A program made the position numbers and the translations under genes. Of a DNA stretch of 64,000 nucleotides, positions 27,643 through 40,500 are shown piece after piece. Numbering within the stretch: the first letter of the stretch is position 1; each line of letters starts with the position of its first letter. The notes under the pieces were generated by a model. The model made no database searches, had not been told where the DNA came from, and worked only from the letters and a program-made list of their open reading frames with translations. Source of the stretch: Vitis vinifera (lineage: Eukaryota; Streptophyta; Magnoliopsida; Vitales; Vitaceae); the NCBI RefSeq assembly GCF_030704535.1, contig NC_081822.1, positions 2,223,001-2,287,000 on the forward strand, written 5' to 3'.

Positions 27643-27896
27643 ATATCTCAAGATTACAAAGCAGGAAAATCTTATAGCTGCAGTTCTATCAGTTCAAGCT
27701 TTATGGTAAAGGCCTTGTGGCAAATACATGTTTTTGCATTTACTGAGGATGAAACTCTTGCTTGTGTTTTGTGCATTCTGAAACTTTTGGATACCTTTTG
27801 TGGCACAAGCCATTTAGACATCTTCTAACTAAAATGTCTTAAACAGTATAATGTCACAACCTGACATACTTGCCTTCTTTCCTAGTCCAAATATCA

Positions 27897-29585
27897 TCAT
27901 TGTACATTTTGGGGAAGGCCATCGTTAAATAGAATGCGTGGCTTCCCCATGCTGAAGTTCAGGACCCTTGCATTCATGTTGTACTTGATTTCCCCATCAT
28001 ATAGCAGCTTCCTTATGTAGTGCTCTATGTCGGAACCAATAAGGCGAAGTGTATATTCTGTCAGAGGGGCACCCTGATTCCACATCACATATCAGTCTCA
28101 GAAAAACTCATGGAACAAAGATTGACATGGAGCAGAACGCATGAAAATGTTCTTTTTCTTCCAACGAAGTTTGAATACCGAAAAACTGAAGATAGCAACT
28201 AGTGTAAACATATCTTGTGTTAAAGCAGAGATCATGAAAGAAGTGCTCAACACTCAGAAAACATTAAAAGACTCACTTCCTACTCAAATGTATAGAGATG
28301 AGGATGGCTGTTTTGGGGATGGGCTTTTTGACCAGGCATACAATGGCATCTGATGCTGCAGCTAGTCTTTTGATGTTTTTCTCTCTAAAGAGAACTTTTT
28401 ATAAGGGGTGGACGATATTCTAGTGAACCCTGATGCAAGTATGTGGTGCTAGGCAATGACCATTTGAAGTAATATGTAGCCCCTATCTGGTGGTTACCCT
28501 CATGGCAACCATTGAGAAGAACAAGTCAATTGATTACTAGGGTTAGATCATCACTTTGCAGACCATCCATGGTGGACGGTGCAATGGATGGGGGAAGAGC
28601 GACAATCATGGTGTGCTACAGCCAAATGGTGTAGGATCAATGAAAGTCAAGGTTACTCTGGTGGCTTCTATAAGGGGTAGCATGTCTCTGCTGTACAAAA
28701 TCACACTGAATACTTCCCTCAGTGCTAAAGAAGCACCATGTCTCATGTGATTGGTGGGCAAAGTAAGAAAACTTGGAATATCTGAGTATAGCCAATCGGA
28801 CAAATGTTGGGCAATCAAAGAATGGAGCCTCAATGTATTCCATCTTACCATCTAATCTTCTAAATTAGTTTGCTAGGGACTTGGGCGTGATCCTGTTTTT
28901 AATTTATCAGTCCTAAAATTTCAACTTATTTTTCTTTTCCCTGATTTTCTTGTTATCAATTGTCAAATCAGAACAAGACTCACCATTTCTTCATCTTGAT
29001 ATTCCGAAGAGAAGAGCTTTGCATTGTTTTACCATGGAGTTAGTGGCAAGAAAGCAAGCTTTCCATCCCATTATTGTATATACAAATCCTGAAAGCAGCA
29101 GTAATGGATGAAAGATGACAATGAAAGGAAGATACCTCATAGTGATCTACAAGCTCCTGAAAGTAGGCATAGACCTTGTTGCAAGTCTCTGATGTCCAAA
29201 CAAACTCATTAGTGGGGTCAAGGATAAGGGTGAGCTTATCCATCTGGGTTTGATCAAATTCACAGGTGACTGGATCGATGTAGGCAGCGTATATCCTGAC
29301 ATGGCGAGTGACACTGCTGAGCCACTGCCCCCCATATTCTCTGCTCATGTTCTTGCTCTTCACGTTAACCTGTGGTTCTACGGGTCTTGGTAACTTTTGC
29401 TTCCCTTGCTGCTTCATCTTCTCTTGCTCTTCTTCTTGCGCATTCACTTGCTGTGATTCTTCTACTTCAGCTTGCTGTTGAGCTGAAATGAAGAATGCCC
29501 TCCTCTTTCTCAGCTCTCTTTTGCCTCCAATCCAACCCAACATGGAGAATTTTGTACAAGCCGTGTAAGACGAAGTCGCAGCCAT
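27897..29585 (-). CDS. ndhM: Chloroplast NDH complex subunit M
   Basis: NdhM is a nuclear-encoded subunit of the chloroplast NADH dehydrogenase-like complex (subcomplex A, on the stromal side), which supports cyclic electron flow around photosystem I. Two exons, 29585-29136 and 28073-27897, give 208 residues. The first 50 or so (MAATSSYTACTKFSMLG...) are Ser/Ala/Thr-rich with basic residues and few acids, as in a transit peptide. A Gln/Glu-rich linker follows. The conserved domain covers about residues 95-208, with IYAAYIDPVTCEFDQTQMDK, LILDPTNEFVW, and, in exon 2, RLIGSDIEHYIRKLLYDGE and NARVLNFSMGKPR. I chose the ATG at 29585 over one four codons earlier because it fits a transit-peptide start. 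The frame is intact. Confidence 0.93.
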
Positions 29586-29599
29586 GAGTGGATGCACTA

Positions 29600-31100
29600 G
29601 TTACTGGCTTTAGGAGTTTTTCAGTTCTCCTTTCAGTTTTGCTTTGGGAAATTGCTCCTAAGCACCGGTAGTTTTAGGAAAATTCTCAAGAGGGCCAGTG
29701 GATTTAGACCCTTTCTTTTGTGGATCAGATTTCTTGTTTTTATTGTGAAGAGAGAGCGAGAGAGAGAGAGTGTGTGGTGAACAAAGATACAAAATGGCTA
29801 CCATCAATTGGCTTGTTACAGTGTTGGCCTAATACATTCAAATTGTTTGTAGAAGTAGACCCCCATTTTTTTTTAAATAACAACCCCTTGATTTCAAGCG
29901 CAAAACATATATCATCGTCCAAAAGATGCGGCTGTTTCCACTTTCATGGCATCTTTCATTTCCTTCAACAAATGGCTCGTTGGATGCCCTGCATTATCCT
30001 ATGCTGGTCCTAACAGACACGATTAACATCCTAATGTTTGTGTCCCATTGAGAATACGAAAGATTCGGCTATAAAAGATTCCTCAGATTGAAAAAACAAA
30101 CAAATAAATAAGCGCATTTGTTGGTATGCATATATATAATTCCTCCTTAATATCCGAACATATTTCCTTATTACAAATTTACTATCTCCCAAATAGTTGT
30201 TACTCATAAGTCAATTAAATTAAAAACGAGAAGTTTTGAGAGCATTTTATGTTTTTAAAATCAGAAAATACTAATTATTTTTGTATAAGATACACAAACT
30301 TTTATAAACTTACATTAAAAAAAAAAAAATTTAAAAATTAGGTAAAAGTTTCTACTGCCTCAAATTTTAAAATTTCTAAAAATCATTTTTAAATACATAT
30401 GATAAATTTGTATATTTTTTTTGTGAAAAATGTTCACTTTATATGTAAACTTCTAATTTTGAAAACAAAAAATAAAAAATATATTTAAACAGAAACTTAT
30501 TATTATTATCATTTTCACATCGAAGGAAGTTAGAAACAACCCAAAAAAGCCAGCCAAGTCAAGCAATCTTTACCACTCAAATGCAGACCTCCATTTTTCC
30601 TATGTTCAAGACTGCCTAGGGCGTCTAAAACCATATTTCCTAGGACATTTAGATGATGTTTGATGAATGTTTGTAGGAAATGTTTTTCCCACGTTCAAGA
30701 CTATCTATATTTTTTAGGGCATTTAGAGTGTATTTGATAGTTATTTTTAAAAAAGTTTTTAATCATTATAACACCTTAATAATAAAAAATTTCAAGTATT
30801 AAAAATATGAGAAATGTTTTATAGAATCACTATCAAACGAGTTTTTAGAATATGTTTGATTAGTGATTCTAGAAAATATTTTTATTCTTTTTAATACTTG
30901 AAAAATGAAAATTTTTAACTGTTAAAAAGCTTAAATATCTTAAAGTGTATTTGACAATAATTTTGAAAATGTTTCTAGTATTTTTAATGCTTGAAAAATA
31001 AATATTTTCAAGTGTTAAAAAAACTAAAAACACTACTCTGAATCGTTGTCAAATGCACTCTTAAACCCCCTCAAAATCTGCTTCTTAATTATCCCATTTG
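29600..31100. other. Intergenic region between NdhM and the CCCH gene
   Basis: The left part is the promoter side of the minus-strand NdhM gene, with a GA-rich run at about 29750-29772. From 30100 on it is AT-rich. It includes the MITE-like element listed separately; about 31100-31419 is probably the 3' untranslated region of the CCCH gene. No gene is seen. Confidence 0.5.
30724..31062. mobile_element. MITE-like inverted-repeat element
   Basis: The left end reads gagtgtatttgatag (about 30726) and the right end reads gttgtcaaatgcactc (about 31045-31060), an imperfect inverted pair. A second inverted pair lies in the middle (agaatcactatcaaac near 30824 against gtttgattagtgattct near 30852). 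The inside is AT-rich and non-coding. It is perhaps a nested or rearranged copy of a short non-autonomous DNA transposon. Confidence 0.5.
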
Positions 31101-31419
31101 TTTAATCTCTTATGTTAAAAAACAAAAACAAATAAAATACGAACTGAACAGAGACTTCAGAAAACACACATCAGAAAATCACAAGACTAACTGCATGGGA
31201 CTCCAGAATTTTTGTGGCTCAATTCATTCCATCAAATTCAATGTTTCTTTAACATCATTTCATTTCTCTATTTCTGTAATGGTCTGTGTACAACAGTTAT
31301 AAATAACAGAAAATGGACAAAAAAAAATCTGCAATAGCAGAAAACAAGAATATAAACTATATTACCTCATTACATCAGACTCCTCCATGGCATACTTAGC
31401 ATGCCAATACAGCAGACAA

Positions 31420-34400
31420 TTATGCTGTCAAATTCTTATTCATTATAAGGACTGGTTTAATCAGCTCATCCAGATCGTCCAAATGCAAATATGATGGTTC
31501 ACTGCCAAACAAGGTTGTTTGCTGGGTCCTTGGACCATTGATACTTCCAATGTCTTCATCACTAACATCCAGGCTGATATAATCAGCAAATCTTCCTTCT
31601 TGAAATGATATGTCATCATTGTTCTTTGCAGTGTCCTTTTCAGACACCACCTTTTCTGGATCACGATTGTTGACATGCCTAAAACCAAAGTACCTTCCTT
31701 GGGCATTTAGCTCTCTTGATTGTTTCTTCTTCTTTCCTTTGCTTCGGTTTTTGGGATGGTGAAGTTTGCATTTGGATCCTAGAGGACAGCTTCCAGTAGC
31801 TTCAAAGATGGGGCAGACATAGCTGTGTTTCTTCCGACACTGCAAGTTCAGAGATTCGGCAATTTAACTTATTACAGCAGTGTTGCAAAGGATTGGGTCA
31901 GTCTACAACTTGACAAGTGAATATATAAAAGTCCAAGCCACCAATATCAAGTTCTTTTACGTTAGGTTTGAACTAGATTCAGTTTTTTCAAGCAGCTTGT
32001 TATTACAACTAGGTCATAAGAGAAACACAATTTCCTCATTCAGCTTATATGAATATTAAAAAAAACCCCTATATCCTGTGTCTTTGTATAACAAGGCATT
32101 ACCTCATTGCCATCAGCACAATAGCCCCTAAGAAAGCCTTCGCAAACAGATGCATTTGGGTTCACATTTACATGCCTATAAGGACAGCTTTCGTTGTTGC
32201 ATAAACCTGCCACAAAATCAGTCAGAATTTTGCATTTTGTTATCATGTTGAGCAAAAGCACAAAGTAGTAAGGCTCACCCTGCAAAAAATAAGAACAGTC
32301 TGGCATTCTTTCTGGAATGACCTGCACAAGATATACAAGGTAACATATTAAGCAAATAATTTTATCAAAAGCACAAGCTGGGAGCCACTTCCAATTGGCA
32401 GCATCAAGTTGTATCAACCAGAACTGAATTACACCTTATGAGTCAATTTGCAATTGGGGTTGGAACATAAACCATTCAGAAACTTTGTGCAGACTGCAAT
32501 TTTAGAGGGATCATGAATATATGGACATTTTCCATCATCCTTGTTGCATTTCCCAAATCTTGTGAAAAACTGACAGTACTTCCACTTCTTAGCCAAGCGC
32601 AGCCTGGCGGTGTGCAAACTCCATCGAACTTTCTCACTTGCCAAGATGCGAGTACGTTTCTTTGGATTTCTGATAAGCTGATTACCATTGCCAATCTGAA
32701 CATATCTGTTGATATTGGAGTGAATTCATGAGCAGATCGTTAGGTATTATATATAAGTGAAACTCAACTTGGAAGGCTTTTTAAATGAAATTATGAGTTT
32801 AGTTATGGCAATCTGATGCAGAAAAGTAGATGGATATACAAGCCACCATACTCATCATTGCCGATCAGCAATCTCCTTGGAATGTAAGGTTTCTTTGCAT
32901 TCTTTTCTGATTGTAGAGCTGCAGAGCATGTTGAATCCCCATCTATACAGAATATAAGGACCAAGTTATGAAGTCAATTCTTGCTAAAAATTGTCACCTT
33001 ACTAACCAAAGAAACAGAGATATTTTCATCAAAGGTGATGAAGCAAGGAAAACAAAAAGTCAAAACTAAGTTCATCAATCATCATGGACCAGTCCCTTAA
33101 TGCTTACCAAGTAGAAATTCAGTCTGACAGTATTAGGCATTATTGTGGTATCTTTAAGTTAGCATTCAGGGGTTCACATGATCTGAGATGATCTCAAAAG
33201 TATGCACCTTTTACAAGCATCCCAATGCCTCCCCAGGTAAGTCCCCCAGAACAAACCCCTCTTCTATTCAAACAGTGTTGAGACTAGCCAGGCTATCAAC
33301 TATTCTTTTACTAATCTATCCACAAAACATGAATACAATTCCAACAATCAAAACAATTAACTAATTGTCTAAATTTTCCAGCAACCTCCCTCACTTTCTA
33401 TAGAGTATTATCCAGCCAACACAGAACATCCTCTAGCATTCTAAGAATCAGTAACCACAATAACATTCCTCAGACTCTCCCAATTTTTGCTCCAACAAAA
33501 ATAGCATCAACCTGTATGACCAGAAGGTTCCAGTCTACAGAATACCAAGCATCATCCTAGTTAATTCAAATTTGCCAAAAAGAATATAAAAGTAGAACCT
33601 TCTCTAACTAGGCAATATTAATAGCTCCTCCTGAATGGAAGTGCAGGCATTCCACTCAGAAGGTCAATTTGATGACCTCAAAATCAAGTCATAGTTCTTC
33701 AAGAGGTTGAATTCCAATACCTGCCTCCTAAAGAAAATGGAAAGAGGAGCAATGCTCATCATACAGGTGACATTTATCTTGTTCATCCTAGTTAACATCA
33801 GTATTAACATAAAATTTACAGGAAAATTGTTCAGAAGGACATGGCAACACACTGCAGTCTTCCAATCAGTAAAACTTTATCCTATGACCGAACTTTCATT
33901 GCAAGCCTGCATTTCCTGCAATGTGCAATCTCTAATTCATCGTTGCAATACCAAATCTCCACAATACATCCTAAGTCAACAAGGGGAGATTAGGAAACAA
34001 TAATCAAAGAAAAAAAGAAGAAGCCATGGCACTATCTTAGCTAGATTCTGCCAGAGAGCTTCTCTTAGGCTGCATGGTAAAAGAATGCAATTGTGCAACA
34101 TGGCACCCCCCTTTTTTTTTTTTTTGATGCATATGAAGGAATTGAACAGCAGAATTTTCAGGGAAGAGGAACATCCACATCAAGCATTGAAAGACCTTCC
34201 CTGAAAACAAATTTTGACTTATCTAGGATCCCTTGGGTGTGACTTCTCCTCGATGGAATTCATTGAGAGGTTGGGTCAAGGATAGATTTCATAGGATTTC
34301 ACATTTTGGATTTTCTGTTTCTTTGTTTTGTTGTTTGTTTTAAAATTCTGTATATTCCCAATTTACTGGGGTTGTGCCCCCTATTTCTGTTTGGTGCTCT

Positions 34401-34499
34401 TAATCAATATTTCTGTTTGCATATTAAAAAAATGGGGATTGTCTCATCCAGAAAACAGGTTCATCTGTTTAACAAGCCTTACCCCAGTCAAATAAGAAA

Positions 34500-34532
<33 letters not shown>

Positions 34533-37500
34533 TTCATAAGCAAATAAGTACATATCCAATAAGAAAATATTTCTTTTGATCAGAAACCCAATAGATCTTT
34601 TCTATTAATTAAAAAGATCAAGAAGGACGAGACATCCTTCCACAAAGTACAAAATCAAATAAGAAAATTATTGGTCATCTCTGTCACCCAGTTTTTGAGT
34701 CAGATATCAGCATCTAATCATTTGGTAAAATAAGCAAGACAAGACGCATGTACCAGCAGAATCAAGACTAAGATAAAACTACATTATTAGGAGCTTTTTC
34801 AGTAACTTATATCCATTGCCCAAAAACATGCACATTCAAGCTCCATCAGGGCAACATTTAGACAAACAATGTAGTCAGAAAAGCTTGAAAGGCATAGAAA
34901 GATACAAAAACAGTTTTATATCAGAGAACATTTAAGGAATCTGGAGCTCACCTGAAATCCTCTGAAGTGTCCGTCTTGAAGAATCCATTTTGTAGCGGAC
35001 TGAACCAACACGAAATATACGCTCACCTGAGATATGTTCAGATACTTCACAAGTCATTGATTAATACTTGTTACTTAAGAATCAAAACAACATCCTTGTA
35101 CAAACCACACTCTAAAGATGCAAATCAGAAGCCCTACACAAAAATGTTAACTGAAACAGTTATTCACAATAATTTGTGTCTGCCACACCAGGACGTTTCA
35201 TTGACCTACCTGGGTGCAGCATTATATTATGAACTGACTTACGGGAAGAATGATTTCTACTTTCTGTCTCAGAAATAACAGAAGCAGCACCATTCTGTTC
35301 TCTTTTTTTCCTTTCGACTGCAGCAACTGCTAGTGTAGCTTCCTATAAAACACAAACAAATTAGTAAGTACGATCTTCAAGCAGAGACTTCAATTTTGAA
35401 ATCAATAATTATTTGACTTAAGATAACTGCAAAGCAAAATAAAAACATTGTTTATATGCAGTAGACCCAACCAACCTCATTAGCTTTTTTGGATTGTCTT
35501 TCAATGGATTTTGACCATTTCAGACTAGACCCACCGACACCTAATACCTTGGATTTTCGGAGGGAAAATCCTCCAGTTGACCTCGTGTAAACTGTATCTC
35601 TCTTTCTCAAGAGTAGCAATTTCCTACTGAAAGAAAATAGTAATCCATCATTTTCTTTGTGAATGTACATATATGACAAACAGAAAACAGCAGCAGAAGC
35701 AGACAAAGAAAAAGCCTGCATGCCAATGTACCTGATCATTGATAACGAAGTACTGTTGGGAATCGAAGCTGGATTATGCATAAAACTTCTCCAGTATGTT
35801 GCTCTTTTCCATGGAAATAGAGAAGGCAATACCCCTTGACTATGAACTGAATTACCATCTTTTTCTGATGACTGTGCACCTCTTAGTGTCCAAACTAAAG
35901 AGAATTTTGAAGGTTCACGTGTCTTTGATAAAACTGCAAATAGAAACCTCACTTAGATCTAGTCAGACAACCAATCATATCAAATCAAACTAATGCATCT
36001 TTTTACTATTTAAGGAAATTGATGTATCCTACTAATTACTTCCAGAGATATCAAGATATTCCTCCACTGAAGCTACTTAAGAAAATATGATGGTAAAGAG
36101 CAGAGAACTTTAAAAATGCAAGGATATTTAAAAGTGATTTCCAAATTGATAAACAGTTGGTGCCCAATAAAGCTGTTTTTTTATTTTTTTACACTGAGAT
36201 GTAAAAGAAAATTTGAGCTTCATGATTAGCATAATCTTATAGGATAAATCAAATTTCATAGCGTTGTCAGGTTAGACAGATTAGCTTTTCATGCACTTCT
36301 ACTGAGGTGCTATTAGAAAATAAACAAAAATACTGAATACTGCTTGAAGGTAGATTAAGAACTGAAACATCAAATACTCATCTATCTCTTTCCTTTAAAT
36401 GCATCTAAAAAAAAATTGTAAGCTACAGCTATCCTCCAAACCTTGTCACTCTTATCCACAAGTTGCCAAGCCAACAAACCAAGTGACAGTTAATTTAAGA
36501 GGCAAAGAGAATGCTGAGGGGCCATAGTTTTAAAAGGCTCAAGGCGCACCAAGGTGCAAAGTCCTCCTGGAGCCTGAGGCGCAAGGCACACTTAAGGCAT
36601 GGGCTTTAGTGAAGTGAGGCACATCCTATTTTACATATATAATTTTATATAATACAATTAAATTTAATAACTGTTTATTTATCCTAAGTGCATATATCAT
36701 CAAATATCATCTAAAATTTCAATCTAATCAACAAAAAACATAAAACAAATAGCTCTAAGCATAAAAACTAAGCATCATGATTGTTTCATTTATCATAAAA
36801 TGTATTCATTTCATAACCATAATAAATTGATAATTCATTATAAATAAATAAATAAATTTAAAAAAAAAATAACAATTAGATAAATAAGTAGTTTTTGTCT
36901 TTCACAATTTCATTATTATAATAAATAAATAATAGATAAATTAATTAATTAAATAAAAATATAAAAATACATAAAAAAAAAGAAAATAACAATTATATAA
37001 ATAAGTAGTTTCCATGTTTCACAATTTCATTATCATAATAAATAAATAATAGATAAATAAATTAATTAAATAAAAATATAAAATACATAAAAAAAAAAAT
37101 AACAATTAGATAAATAAGTAGTTTTAACTTTTCTTTGACAATTTCATTATCATAATAAATAAATAATAGATAAATAGAAATATAAAAATACAAATTTAAA
37201 TGCCTAGAAGAGACTTAGTGACAGATCGAAGTTGAGCCAACGCCAACCACCAGGTACGCACCTCTCTTTTTCTTTCTGTCCTCTTCTTTCTTGATTCTTC
37301 TTTCTGTCCTCTTCTCAATCTCTACTCTCTATTGAGCCTTAATTTTGGGCCTTTTGTGTTTTTTTTAAAGCTCATTTTGGGCTATTAAAAAGAAAAAATG
37401 CTTCTGCTTCTTCTCACGATCTCACGATCAACTTCCAGCCCTAATCTAGGCGTTTTCTTTTGTTTTTATTCCACCAACAAAATGCAGCGTTTTGCTGGTG

Positions 37501-40500
37501 AAATAATAACAAAAAAAAATGCCCAAATTAGGGCTGGAAGTGGATCGTGACTGAGAAAAAGAAGAAGAAATAGAGAAGCGTGCCTTTCTAGAGCTTTGCG
37601 CCTGGCCGAAGGCACTCACCTTCCACACCTAGGCAGTGCCTTCTTCAACAGGTTGCGCCTTGAGTAAGGCGAGGTGCTGGAGCTCCGCGTCACGCCGCCT
37701 TGCTCCTAGGCGCGCCTAAAGCGCCCCTTTTAAAACTATACTGAGGCCACACCTCTGTGACAACACATATTGAAGGGGGATATGATTATCCAACTATGCA
37801 TCCTTAAAGCATAAACAACTCCTTGTCACAAGGACACAACCCTTAAGTCATGGCTGGTCAATACCAAGGAGTTTTCTCCCACACAATCTCCCATGAAAAA
37901 GAGCCCCACAAAGCCCAAGCTAGAAACCTGAGATTAGGTCAGGATGAGAGCTCCTTGAAAATTTTTTACCAAGAAATTCTTTGGGGAGCTCAAAACTAAA
38001 ATACTGTTGCTTGGAACCCTAATACTCTGAATACAAACAAACAAAAAAGCTCCCAACAACTCTACCTCCAATCATTATAAGTTTCTGATCAACCCAGGAC
38101 TCCAATTACAATAGGCACCCTCCACCAAACACCAATAATCAGCAACCAAAGCTACTCCATCAACTGCCAACTCAAAAAAGTTATGGAAAGCAAAATTGCA
38201 AGCTCCCCTCCCCATACCAAACATCACACTAGAACATTATCCTGACAGCCAAAATACGATTCAAACCATGGAATAGGCCCCAACTTTTCCTCATAGGTTT
38301 CCATAGGATCCAGCCATCACTCCCCAACAATCCATGACCAATCCACTTCAGTTCTCCAAACTTGGCCCCCACAACATTCGCCAAGCCTATCTCTGTACTT
38401 CTCAAACCTCCAACCCTATTTGACAGGCAAAGTTTTATTGAGAACAAAATCAAGTTTCTAAACCCCATCCCGCCTTACTTCTTTGAAATACTCAGTCACC
38501 CATTTAGCCAAACAAATGTAGTCTGTAATTCTACGAAAAATGTTCTTCACAATGCATATACAAGTAACCAGGGCAAGATGGTAAACAGTCACCCACTCAA
38601 CCAAATGAGCCTGTAAATCTGTTGCCTCATGCACAATGTACTTCAACACAGCAGACACGACAAACAAGGGCAAGCAGTAGATCATAAAGAGATGAAAGAA
38701 AAATTTCTGTACTTAAAAAATTAACATTACCAGAAAAAAGACTTGGTGAAAGCTATTTGGCAGTTGAATGCATATTTTTGTGAGTCAACATGTCAGATGC
38801 TAATTTCATCCAGCAACATGAAACATGATGATGCACAATGATTGCATAGAAGAGTATCTAGAATCTTTTAACGGCACCAAACAGAATGTTATGAAATTAA
38901 GCATTTTTAAAAACTTCAGTGGCATCAACCTCTCCATAAACCCTCTTTAGGTCTCCATGATGGAGTTGGTTGGTGCTACACTCCTTAAACTATGCTGGAT
39001 TTTGGGGGGTGTCTACGCAAACCCCTTAGGGAGTAGGCTGATTTTAGGTTCTGAACTTTTCTTTTGGTCTTAGCCAGGGTGACTGTGGGGTGACCTAGAT
39101 TTTTCTGTTTTAGCTTGAAGGATATCCCTTCCTCAACTGTACTTGGTTTTTACTTTTTTTTTTTTTTTGAAAGATTGGTTTTTACTTGATAAATTTCTGC
39201 ATTTCCTTTCTCTTTTTTCTTTTATTTACTTTTCTTTTCTTTTTTTCCCTAAGAAAAAACCTAAATGAATAGAAGATGTCAGATTACAAGTTTACTTCTT
39301 ACTAAATGTTCCAAGTGATTATAGTTAGCATAAACAGCCATGCTGATTGGTTCACAAAGTTGCCTCTTGAAAGGATAAATTAAACAAACCTAAAGAACGA
39401 GTTCTTCATACACACCTTTATCAGATGGCCTCTTGCTAGAACTTTTGCTTGAAACAAGCTTGGGGGGCCTTTGCCCCTCAGAGTTTGAACCGTCATCTGG
39501 AATGGCAACTGTCTGCTTGATGTGACTTTCCAACGACGTTCTAATGAGCTGATTTTTCCTCCTCTTGTAGTAACCATCAGAGGATAATGCTGGGGTTTTA
39601 TCCGCATTTTGAACAGACATGTCATGTGGATTTGAAGCAGCAACTAACTGGTTTGACTTGCGCTTCACATATGTTACCCTCTTCAATTTTGAAGACTCTG
39701 AATTTCCATCATTTAAGACACTCTGGCTTTCCAAATTATTGATCAAACCAGTTTGATTTTCTGTACTTCCAGAAGACTTTGCTCCATCCTCAGAAGACAT
39801 TGGCACTTTGATATTCTCTGCAGGGTCTGGCATATTTCCTGAACAACCATTTAGGAGAGGATCCACCAATGGGGAAGTTGTGCAATCACCTGAAGAGATG
39901 GTAGTGCATTTTGGTAATTTGGTGGAATAGGGTAATGGAGGTGTTTGAGGCCTCTCAGAAGGAGCATCTGTTGCTCCTGTGCTTGAGCGATTAGATGGGT
40001 CAATAACATCAGTTCTGCTTTCAGATCCTGTTCTCTTTCTCATTTCATCTACACCAGAAGGATTCAATCGGTAAACAGAGGAACTCAAACCATGTGAACC
40101 CTGGGGAATAACAGCAACTGGAGCAGGTTTTCTTACAAGGCTGTTGCCTTTACGAATGTAAGAAGTACCTTGTACCTTTCCAATTTTTTTCAACTGCCTT
40201 TGTGGAGGAAATGCAATCGAGAGAGGCTTCTTTAATGATGAAGACGAAGCCCCAGTTCGATACCATGTTCGGGGTTTTGCAATGTGAGTTGAAGAAGCTG
40301 TCTTCTTTGAATTGGCAAGGAAAAAGGATGAAGGAGCTGGAAAAACCCTAGGAACCAAATTATTTAGATGGTTTTTGCTCCCATTCAACTCTCCACTAAT
40401 AAGATTTACACTGTGTGTTGTTCTTTTGGTATCCTGTGATGATGGTTGTACTGTTTTCCCATTGATTGAATTATCACTTCCTATTGCATCATCTAATTTA

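Larger units (their letters stand above)
36524..37740. mobile_element. Non-autonomous inverted-repeat DNA element, about 1.2 kb
   Basis: The left end reads atagttttaaaagg and the right end is its exact reverse complement (ccttttaaaactat), followed inward on both sides by GC-rich words of the GGCGC/GCGCC type. Flanks carry ctgagg left and right, suggesting an imperfect target-site duplication. The inside is non-coding: a three-copy tandem repeat, pyrimidine-rich blocks and a long palindrome. It sits in intron 1 of the CCCH gene. Size and structure suggest a Mutator- or hAT-like non-autonomous element; the superfamily is not proven. Confidence 0.7.

Noticed and set aside
36871-37200. CRISPR-like array
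   Set aside because: The copies are directly adjacent with no unique spacers, AT-rich and inside a plant mobile element.
38229-38685. Minus-strand open frames of 75-79 residues in CCCH-gene intron 1
   Set aside because: They overlap in different frames, have no domain and lie between proven exons of the same strand; most likely chance or old mobile DNA.
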